Of a stretch of 64,000 nucleotides of DNA, positions 55,629-64,000 are shown piece by piece; the first letter of the stretch is position 1; every line of letters starts with the position of its first letter. The position numbers were made by a program, and so were the translations under genes. The notes under the pieces are model-generated. The model had not been told where the DNA came from. It did not search any database and saw only the letters and a program-made list of their open reading frames with translations. The stretch is taken from assembly GCA_038277395.1 (NCBI GenBank), contig CM076193.1:78930627-78994626 (forward strand). The letters run 5' to 3'. Source of the DNA: Dryocosmus kuriphilus. Its lineage: Eukaryota; Arthropoda; Insecta; Hymenoptera; Cynipidae.

Positions 55629-56455
55629 ATATTTAGGAAAGTTAAAAATAACCATTTTTATAAACAATTCTTGTGGAAATTTATTTAAGTTTGAAGTTTT
55701 TTCAAATTTTATATTCCTTTAATCGACGGAATTGCTGCCTAAAAATAATATACTGACACAATTTTGAATTTTTGTATTCTAATTGTTTATTAAATTAATT
55801 AATATACAATAATTAATAATTAAATGTCATTCATACATCAATAAAAAGCAGTAGCAAAACAAAAAAATTTTTGACCGATTGTAACACTATTTGCCAATTT
55901 GTTCATCAAATTTGTTTATAACAATTAAGTGTATCAATAAGCAAATTATTTGTATTCTCTTAGTCCCCGTGTATTGACTTAAGAGAATATAAGGTTTAGG
56001 TAAGGATTTATTGAAACGGGAAAAATTGTTTAGTAGAAAATGTCACGTTTTCCATGCTTCGAGTGGAAATTTTGTAAATAAACAAATAGAAAAGACAAAA
56101 GTTACGACCATGAAGTCTTTCAGAATTTAATGAATATTCATTTGAAAGAAAAATAGAAAATCGCATAAAAATTAAAGGCTCTACACTGTTTTCAATGTAA
56201 AAAGTGCATTTCCTCCCACTGTACGCCGCGCCATGCCGACGCCGCACAGTGGGAAAAAACGTACTCGTAGAATTTTTGATGGAAATAACCTAGAGGGGTG
56301 AATTTTTTTAAAACTGTAGATGAGTACCGGTAGAATACTGGAAAAATGCGAAGTAGGCGTAAACAAATATTTTTGACCTTAAAATTCTAAATTAAAGTTG
56401 ACGTTTAACAAAATTTTATATTGTCGATTGCCGAGAGCACGCAAGTGTTAGACGT

Positions 56456-58071
56456 CACATTGTTGTGATATTTCCGAAGTTTCAGGCTTTCTTTGAATTC
56501 TGTCGTTTTATAATCACAAAAAAAACAGGAAAACATTTTCTCGAGTCTACAAAAAAAAAATATTAAAAAAATATAAAAATACATTCGAATTTTTATTTAA
56601 TTTTAAATGTGTATGGTGTCTTAGATAAATGAAACGTAGAAGCAGAAGCATTTTAGAAATCAAAGAAAACCATTTTTTTAAACGACGGAAGTTACATAAA
56701 ATTTGATCTCTGAGATAAATTTCTAATTATTTCAAAACGCTTTTACTTCCTTAGAATGAAACGATTTTCAAAAATTGGAAAGGATGAAGTTGTATGTCGG
56801 AAGTCTTTTTCCTGAGAACATAAACTATTAGTCATTAAAAATTTGATCAATTTTTAAAAATTGGTAAAAACTGTGTTCATTATAATTCTTGCAAAAAGTC
56901 CTGGTTATTTTCTGATTTTAAACATTTTTTCAATATCAAAATAAAAAATTGAGTATCTTCTTTTAGAAGTTAAAACCATTCAAAACTCTAAAAATTTAAA
57001 GTTAGAGCTTTTTACATTATTAAAATTTACAATTTGATTTATAAAAATTTTGCGGATTATTGGCTTATTTGCCACCTTCATAATTATAATTACATCGACA
57101 AAATTTCAATTAACAGCAAAGAACAAATTTAAAAATGTCAAAATGTAGAATGTATGGCCATTACGCACTTAACCTCAAAAATGGTCTTTTTCGACAGTCG
57201 CAAGATTATTTAATTTTGAGGTTAGGCATACTGGCTGTACAATATAAAAAATGTAAAACAATTTTCTTTATTTCTAACTAACTGTGAAATTGCATTTTTT
57301 CTATATGTGGGATATATCATTTTTTTATTGTACATAGGTAATATTTTTATTACTCTATAAAAAGAGGTTAGGTTTACTATAAATTTTTATATTTCTTGCA
57401 TATATAAAGCGCACTTCAATGAACGTCAAATATAAGTGTTTCTTGTATGTCACCTCGTATGTAAAAATATTCGATTTAGAATTCTAAAAAATCCGCTTTT
57501 AAAAACTTTATAAAAAAAGTTTTCACTTTCCTTTTCGCTTCGTTTTTTCTATTGTACTGCGACTTCTACCACTTCTGGCGAAAACGGTGGCGTCTTTCCG
57601 AATGGTACTGAAGGGAACTGAGTCATACCGAGTATTTTCGTAATTTCACGAAATATTTTCGTAATTTTCTACCAAAATTCGTAATTTTACGTAAAATTTG
57701 TAAATTTACGAAAATTTGATCGTAACCCCGAATTCAGTAACAGACATTTGGAAACCTCCGTTACTTTTGAGTCTGAAATGTTTCGTAAATTTTCGAACAT
57801 TTTTAACAGTGTATATCAGTGTTTTTTTTTTTACAGTTTTGATTCGCCATATTGACTCCTCTGTTTAGAATTTTGACAGTTTGAGTTCGGATTTGAAATC
57901 GACGACCCCAGAAACCTTTAAATATCGTGAATAAAAGAATTTTAATCAGTAAAAATAGTTTAGGCCTCAAAGAAATGGATTAGGACATTCAATCGCCTTT
58001 TTCTCACAATCAGGTCCATAAAGTTATTGGTTGATTTACAGGCTGGATTTGGAATCCGCATCAAAACGTGT
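56456..58071. other. Unassigned AT-rich DNA inside the second inverted pair
   Basis: No gene is supported. Positions 57630-57720 hold a run of CGTAATTTTACG-type palindromes, and 57790-57815 end in TTTAACAGTG, resembling the CACTGT-ended family at 30456-31225. Confidence 0.45.
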
Positions 58072-58335
58072 ATTTAAAAAAAATCTACTCACTTCGTTTC
58101 CACATTCTCATCACGCGCTTCGCTCGCAAGATTGAGCGGGCACAGGCCGCGCGATCTGGTGGTCGACGCGCGCGCTCTGATATGTTTGAACCTCGCCCTT
58201 CGCACTCGGATGTTTTTGGTACTCGCACTTCGTGCTCGGTTTTTGTTTCTTTTTTTTCGTCTTAAACTTTCAAAACATCTGCTTTTAATTAAATTATTAA
58301 ATTTGTGTTTTGTTAAAAATTAGAAACAAAATTAT
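58072..58335 (-). repeat. Dispersed modular repeat R, copy 11 (end segment only)
   Basis: Minus orientation of the terminal segment: AAATCTACTCACTTCGTTTCCACATTCTCATCACGCG, then palindromes of the GCGCGAAGTGCGAG type and TTTTGTTAAAAATTAG. Confidence 0.75.
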
Positions 58336-58764
58336 TTTTCTTCCTACCTCAGTCGAAAATTCGACCTCCCTCACTACATACTTCTGCCGAAAGTCGGTGT
58401 TCCCTCCCGCTCTGTGCGCCACCTAGCCGGCCGTAACTGTCTGCTCCCTGCCAGGGTTGCACAGTTACGCGTAACTGGAAGTTTTATGCGTATAATACGT
58501 GAAGAAGGTAATATACGCAAATAAAGTGTAAGAAACGTTTTTTTTTTTAACTTTATCAATTTACAGTAAGCACTGATATCTATATTGTAAATAAGTTTAA
58601 TACACGTTTATCTCTTGCGGTTTATGTAAGACTAGTCCAGAGCTGGCTAATTGCCGACTCAAGTGAGTCAGCTGTTACAAACGGAGCATGCGCATACCTC
58701 ATTTACTCGTCTGGGACAGAGTATGTTTATTTCTCTCTCTCCTCTCTCTTTCTCTTATTACTCT

Positions 58765-58843
58765 GGGCTTTTCAGCATCCACCGACCAACAATCCTCGCC
58801 TCGCTCCGCTCGGGTCGTAAATGTGGCGGATGCTGAAAAGCCC
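58765..58843. repeat. 16-bp perfect inverted repeat (potential hairpin)
   Basis: GGGCTTTTCAGCATCC at 58765-58780 and GGATGCTGAAAAGCCC at 58828-58843 are perfect reverse complements with a 47-base loop that contains CCTCGCCTCGCTCCGCTCGG. No function assigned. Confidence 0.75.
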
Positions 58844-59039
58844 TTGATTGTTATCAATATATAATTTCATATGTATTTCACCAGTCAGCTGCTAGCAGAT
58901 TAATTATCAAACTAACCACGAATTTTTGACCGGCTAGGAAGAAAAATCGTATACATTACTCGGGACGAATTTCAAAGACCCTTGCCGCCGGCGGATTGCC
59001 CCCCGAGGCGAAGCCTTTCGCCTTTCGTTCCTTGTAATC

Positions 59040-59812
59040 GGCCTTAAGGAATACATTCTCATCACGACACTCGCGCTTCCCGCTCGAAAATTGATTATTT
59101 TTTAAATTCATTGTCGATTAGTAACGTTTTTTTTTTTTTTTTTTTTTTTGTGATTTTCTACATTTTTCTAAATTTCCACAATGCAGGTTTTCGATTCTTA
59201 AAAGTAAAACGATGAGGCTTATGAAAAAAAAAATCTGCCCGCTCCGCGGGCACATTCTCATCGCGCGTTTCGCGCGAAGTATGAGACCGCCTACCGTCTA
59301 GAGCGCGCGGTTTGGTGGTAGTCGCGTTTCGCGCTCGGATGTTTTTGGTCCTTGCACATTGTGCTCGGTATTCGTTACGTGGGTCAAGAAATCACAGTTT
59401 CTTATTTTTAATAACGTTTTCTCGATTAAAACAAAAATAGTGCATTTTATCAAAAAAATGATTAAAACAAAATTTGTAGATTTTTTTTGGATGAACAATT
59501 TTACTCTCTACTATTTTTTTTGTATCTCGCATAGTTTAGCCGGAGAGTGGATTTCTTTATTTTGTGAAAACCGTTTTTTATGGATAAAACCATAACCACG
59601 GGTCAAAAATCGTTAGTTAATGAACTTGTTTTTTATTTTTACGCCTTAAAGAAGAACAGACGACGAGAATGACTACAACGACAACAGACATACACTGGTC
59701 TTGAAACATGTTTTTTCGGTTTCAGGGGGTCATGAAACGTCGAGATTTGATGAAGTCCGCGAAAGTCAGTTTTCACATAAAACTAATACCCCCTCATTGA
59801 GATGAGGATGTA
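59040..59812 (-). repeat. Dispersed modular repeat R, copy 12
   Basis: Minus orientation. It includes CTTAAGGAATACATTCTCATCACG, an uninterrupted T-run of about 24 at 59126-59149, then AAAAAATCTGCCCGCTCCGCGGGCACATTCTCATCGCG, palindromes, roughly one monomer, the Asp-rich block (now disrupted) and the terminal CTCATTGAGATGAGGATGT. Confidence 0.8.
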
Positions 59813-60040
59813 ATATATGTAGCTCATAAATTGTAACACCTGCGTGCCCCTGGTAATCGATAATATAAAATTTTGTGAAAAAAACGTTAACTTTAACCTT
59901 GATTTTCAAGGTCAAAAATAGCTTTATGTGCCGTCTCCGCATTTTTCCTGGATTCTGCAGATATTTATCTATAGTTTAAATAAACTTCATCCCTTTAGGT
60001 TATCTCTATCAAAAGTTTCACAATTTTGAAACGAAAAGTA

Positions 60041-61063
60041 CGCCGCCAATTTTTAGTCGGCGCGGGCGCGTGACGCCTTCAAGAAATTTCGGCGGCGTCA
60101 ATCAGCGGCGTAAATATTTCAGGGCCGAAATAGCCTACAAAAATTACTTGCGCATGCGTGAACTAAATTTTACCATAGGTTTGACATTCGATTGCACAAA
60201 CACCCGATTGAACTAAAATAATTAAATATGATTTGATTTTTGAAGGTGGCACATGGGTACTGAATCGTCGAATCTGATTGGCTGATGCTGATGCTCATTT
60301 GCCACAAGTTTTCCAAAATATAATAACATCCAACTTTTTTATATCAAATATGATCTTTGGCTCTATCGCGTGTTGGTGCAAACGAATATCTACCGCAAGC
60401 GTTTGGTTGCGCACATAATTTGCGCAAGTATCGACTTTCTCGATCGATGAAGAATAGAATGGGCCGAAAAAAAATGTTAATTTACAAAATTTAATGCAGG
60501 AGACCACTTTATCCTACCAAAACTCACCTAAAATGTTTAAAATTTACATGTTTCTTCTCTTTAAACACCCTTAAAATCCATGAAAATTATTTTTTAAATG
60601 TCATAAAATCACACGTTTTGCGACAAGATATAACCGAGGGGTTAACAACTCCATGGTGAGAAAGTGCGGGGTGGTGTGTTTTAACATGCCAGCATGATAA
60701 TGGGGGGACGAGTGCCAAATAAGGTATTAAATACCTTACGCTGTACGATAATTATTGTCGATGAATATATTATATTTATCGCAAAAAAATGAGAAGATTT
60801 ACTTTAAAATATGGCAATTCCGAGAGTAATTTCGAGTGACCAGACCGATCTGGACATTGACAAACAATATTCATCAACGTTGTTCATCAACGCAGATTAT
60901 TTCCATGCTAGCATTGTAAACTCGAGCTTCGATCTCTCCTCGAGAATCGCTGACCCTGCCGGTTCACTACCCCACAATATTCATTAAAATGATTAACATT
61001 ATTTATTTATATTTATTTATCAATTTATTTATTATATATTATATTTTATAATTATGAATCATA
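60041..61063. other. Unassigned DNA
   Basis: No gene is supported. Positions 60050-60120 are a CG-rich patch (GCCGCC, GGCGCGGGCGCG, GGCGGCG) in AT-rich surroundings; the rest has no recognisable open frame or TIR pair. Confidence 0.4.
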
Positions 61064-62177
61064 TACGAGGCGTGTTCAAAAAGTAAGGTGACTTTTAATT
61101 TTTACGAAAAAACTATTTATTTATTCATCAATTATTATTTTGTCCCCTGTAAAGTACCCCCCCCCCCCCCCCCCCCCCCAGATATAACATACTTGTGCCA
61201 ACGTTTTTTCCAATCCTCGCAGAACTTCTGATAAGCATTTTTTGGTATAGCCTTCAGTTCTTCCAACGATGCATTCTTTATCTCCTCAATCGTTGCAAAT
61301 CTCCGTCCTTTCATAGGTCTCTTCAGTTTTGGGAACAGGAAAAAGTCGCAGGGGCCAAATCCGGTGAATATGGTGGCTTAGGCATGATTGCGGTTTTGTT
61401 TTTGGCCAAAAAGTCACGCACAAGCAACGATGAGTGAGCAGGTGCATTGTCGTGATGAAAAAGCCATGAATTGTTTTTCCACAATTCCGGACGTTTTTGT
61501 CGTATTGCTTCTCGCAAACGGGCGCATAACTTCAAGGTAATACTCCTTATTGACCGTGCGACCTTGTGGTAAGAACTCTTGATGTACTACGCCACGGTAA
61601 TCGAAGAAAACAATGAGCAAAACCTTGACATTTGATCGAACTTGACGTGATTTTTTCGATCTTGGCTCTCCCGGGGTCTTCCATTGGGACGATTGGGCTT
61701 TGGCTTTGACGTCATAACCGTATACCCATGAATCGTCACCAGTTATAACCCTTTTGAGCATATCAGGATCATTATTGACGTCATTTAACAGTTCTTGAGC
61801 GATGCTCATTCGACGGTTCTTTTGGTCAAAATTAAGCAGTTTCGGAACAAATTTCGCTGCCACACGTTGCATGCCCAAAACATAGGAAAAAATTGCATGG
61901 CACGAGCCAACCGAGATGCCGACGTCTTCAGCAACTTCTCGAACAGTGATTCGACGATTCCCCAACACCATATTCTTCACTTCTTCAACGCTTTCATCAT
62001 TTATTGACGTGCTGGGGCGTCCAGAGCGAGATTCGTCATTGGTGTCTTCTCGGCCTTCTTGGAAGTGCACATATGTTCGGGACAAGTGTACCAATATAAA
62101 AGAAAAAAAATTGAAGATCGAATGTACGTAGCCCGCGAAATTTGAAAATTCTCCTTACTTTTTGAACACACCTTGTA
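61064..62177. mobile_element. mariner element 4 (same family as element 2, N-terminal deletion)
   Basis: Ends TACGAGGCGTGTTCAAAAAG (left) and, reversed, TACAAGGTGTGTTCAAAAAG (right) with TA on both sides. The 1114-bp length against 1353 bp of element 2 is explained mainly by loss of the 5' coding part. A run of about 23 Cs lies at 61157-61180. Confidence 0.9.
61195..62094 (-). pseudogene. mariner transposase, N-terminally deleted
   Basis: On the minus strand the frame 62094-61414 begins in upstream non-coding sequence (MVHLSRTYVH) and joins directly to the linker at FQEGREDTND. The first ~45 residues with the first helix-turn-helix are therefore gone. It contains RRVAEDV-type second helix sequence and VITGDDSWVYGYD with the first catalytic Asp. 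A frame change near 61540 leads to the frame 61535-61323 with FHHDNAPAHSSLL (second Asp). One base is missing at LAP, and LFPKLKRPMK then continues out of frame. Inactive. Confidence 0.85.
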
Positions 62178-63541
62178 CTATATAGGTAGTTCTGGAGTTG
62201 AATCCAAAAATGTTGTCTGTTTTGATGTGTCTCATTCTGTTTACGAGATACATAGATACATATATTTATTCCAATCTTAAACATTTGGAGAAAAATGTTA
62301 GATATCTGAAATCGTCGAAACCTGTAGATTCGGAATTTTTAACTTTTGCAACTGCACTTTCAGAATTAAAAAAATTTTATTGCAAATTTTTAATCCTTTG
62401 CAGCTGAACTTGTTAAATTCGACCAGCTTGAACCGCCGCGTCGGTCTTGAAGTCAGTGTACACGTCCTCAGTCGGCTATTCAACCTCTTTGGGTATAACC
62501 TTAAAATGAAACCAAAAAACTAAAAAAAAAACTTAATTTTTCACTGAGATATGACAGAAAATATGCACACATATTTTTTAGAAAATTGATTTAATGGAGA
62601 TCATGACGAAGACCTCAAAAACTCAATCCTGACTTGTAAATAACAGAAGCATACTAATAACAGTTTTGTGCCAAATTCACTATTTTAATTAATTAAAATA
62701 TGTTAAAATATAGTGATGCTGAGAGATGCGTACATTGGGCTGAATCTGTGAATTTCAACGTTGACAGATACCGAAGATGTACCCAAGGTAGGACGAGAGG
62801 TTAGGGAATTTCCAGGTTTCAAACGTGCGTACAATAAATAATACCTAATAATATCTAATAATACCTGAAATACCTAAAACTTGAAGACAGTACAAATAAG
62901 TGCTAAAATAGAGAGTTTTCAAACAGTTTGAAGTAAGAAAATATTTGAGAATACAGGCTAAAGTGGCTAAACTACATTTCATTCGTACTGAATTATTTAC
63001 GTTATTAATTATTAATTATTCAGCCAAACAGTAGTCTTATGAATTAAATTTTTCATTTTTATCATTCAGGATATATCCGGAATATAATATAGATTGTAAA
63101 TTGTAGTAGACAAGAATCATCAAAATTTATAAATGTATCAGGCATAATAGTACATTGTGTATTAAGGTTGGAAGGAACGCGATTCTGGCGAATGTGGAAT
63201 TTGACGCCCGGCCAAAGAGAAATTATATAATATGCTTATTAATTAAACCAGAATTCCGGCACACCTACTTATGATGGGCTAAATTCTTGGTAAGTCTTTA
63301 GTTATGTCCAAAATTTAGCATTGTCATTTTGCAAAATATTCAATGTTACGGTCCTGGCATCTATTTTGCGTATGTACTTCAGAACTATGTATAACATATT
63401 TTTTACCGCAAACATACAACTTTCTCACGGTGTTAGAAATGATCTTTAAAATATTTGTTTCACTGAGGGAATTTTGTCAGATTTCTATCGTGCTGTGCCA
63501 TATCTACAATATTAATTTCGATTTAGGAAAACGAGTGATAA
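62178..63541. other. Unassigned DNA
   Basis: AT-rich with a few short frames of unrecognised, low-complexity translation. A small AATAATACCT repeat occurs at 62838-62872. No gene, RNA or TIR pair is supported. Confidence 0.4.
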
Positions 63542-63955
63542 GGGGTCATTCAAGGTTAAGGGGAGGGGGGATTTGCAAATCTTATGTAAGAAAATTTTTT
63601 ACTAAAAAGAAATAATAAATCCAAAAATATTACAAACCCATAAACTTAAATACAATACCGAACAAATGAAGCGAAAGTTTTTGTCGATAATGACATCTAG
63701 TAACCATAATATGTCTACTGGCGATAGTTTGTAAGACTAAATATTTGTTTTATATATGTTTAAACGAATTTCTTTAAGGTTCCACGTTTATCTGACTAAC
63801 AGAATTTATATGTATGTTCTTTCCTTGAGTTTAGAAAATTCTTTTTAAGATTTGTGAGGGGAGGAGGGATCAGAGAAGATCTTACGGTAGCTTAACTGGT
63901 GAAGGGGTGGCGGTTATTTCGGAAAAATACCTTACATAGTTTGTGAATGATCCCC
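63542..63955. mobile_element. Short TIR element (GGGGTCATTCA ends)
   Basis: GGGGTCATTCAAGGTT at the left and, reversed from the right, GGGGATCATTCACAAAC with TATGTAAG in both sub-terminal regions indicate a ~415-bp MITE-like element with imperfect inverted ends. Similar GGGGTCATTCA-ended sequences are common in insect genomes, as far as I recall. Confidence 0.45.
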
Positions 63956-64000
63956 AATTTCAATAATGCCGATAATACTAGTTTTTTTAGGCTATAAAAT

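Larger units (their letters stand above)
48345..56222. mobile_element. Large inverted-repeat (foldback) structure bounded by ACAGTGGGAGGAAATG
   Basis: The left arm from 48345 (CACAGTGGGAGGAAATGTAC) matches the reverse complement of the right arm ending at 56222 (ACAGTGGGAGGAAATGCAC) over roughly 480 bp; both arms share ACAGTGTAGAG, TTTTCTATTTGTTTATTTAC and TATTGATGTATGAATGACAT. Just inside, R copies are also arranged in opposite orientation (49000-50030 minus, 54111-55153 plus), so the symmetry extends for more than 1.5 kb per side. No transposase belonging to the outer structure was found. Confidence 0.75.
56246..60040. repeat. Second inverted-repeat pair (arms 56265-56455 and 59850-60025)
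   Basis: The left arm (ATAACCTAGAGGGGTGAA, GAAAAATGCG, TTTTTGACCTTAAAA, AACAAAATTTTATATTGTCGATT) matches the reverse complement of the right arm phrase by phrase with scattered changes. The left arm starts beside CACAGTGGGAAAAAACG, related to the terminus of the adjacent larger structure. Between the arms lie R copies 11 and 12 and otherwise unassigned DNA. Confidence 0.6.

Overview
The window reads as intergenic, repeat-dense DNA from an arthropod nuclear genome, most likely an insect. It is AT-rich and contains mariner elements, a Ty1/copia element, a Merlin element, a pogo/Tigger-like element, Polinton/Maverick genes with TATA plus TCAGT-type initiators, and tRNA-derived SINE-like sequence. 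I found no convincing single-copy cellular gene, no rRNA, no functional tRNA and no CRISPR. Almost every recognisable coding segment belongs to a mobile element and is broken.

Layout. 1-3.4 kb: a 22-bp minisatellite, a SINE head, a (TA)n tract and an imperfect repeat block. 3.5-4.6 kb: first copy of a dispersed modular repeat, here called R. 4.8-16.9 kb: a decayed Polinton, cut by two mariner elements. Its genes, in order, are two small left-end ORFs, a further left-end gene, integrase with chromodomain (-), two accessory ORFs (-), packaging ATPase (-), a PLA2-like/minor virion protein (+), an adenain-like protease (+), a minor capsid protein (+), a small ORF (+), a double jelly-roll-type major capsid protein (+), a further conserved ORF (+) and the C-terminal half of a protein-primed type B DNA polymerase (-). 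19.3-20.6 kb: an R copy. 20.7-24.9 kb: a copia element (-), deleted at its 5' end. 24.9-33 kb: a second, inverted and far more decayed Polinton relic, interrupted by a pogo-like element and a TTAA-flanked element. 33-44 kb: a 180-bp minisatellite, three R copies, a TA-flanked TIR element and unassigned AT-rich DNA. 44.3-45.5 kb: a near-intact mariner. 46-48.1 kb: a TA-flanked TIR element containing a possible Penelope fragment. 48.3-56.2 kb: a large inverted-repeat structure built from R copies and hosting a Merlin element with ~280-bp TIRs and an 8-bp target duplication. 56.2-60 kb: a second inverted-repeat pair enclosing more R. 61.1-62.2 kb: another mariner. The end holds a short TIR element.

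The most unusual signal is family R: about twelve copies sharing an ACATTCTCATC terminal motif, a small Asp/Asn-rich ORF, a fixed series of four ~153-bp monomers, clusters of GCGCGAAGCGCGAG palindromes and, in some copies, a GC hairpin followed by a T-run. I do not recognise it as a named transposon class. All family assignments come from motif reading without database searches.
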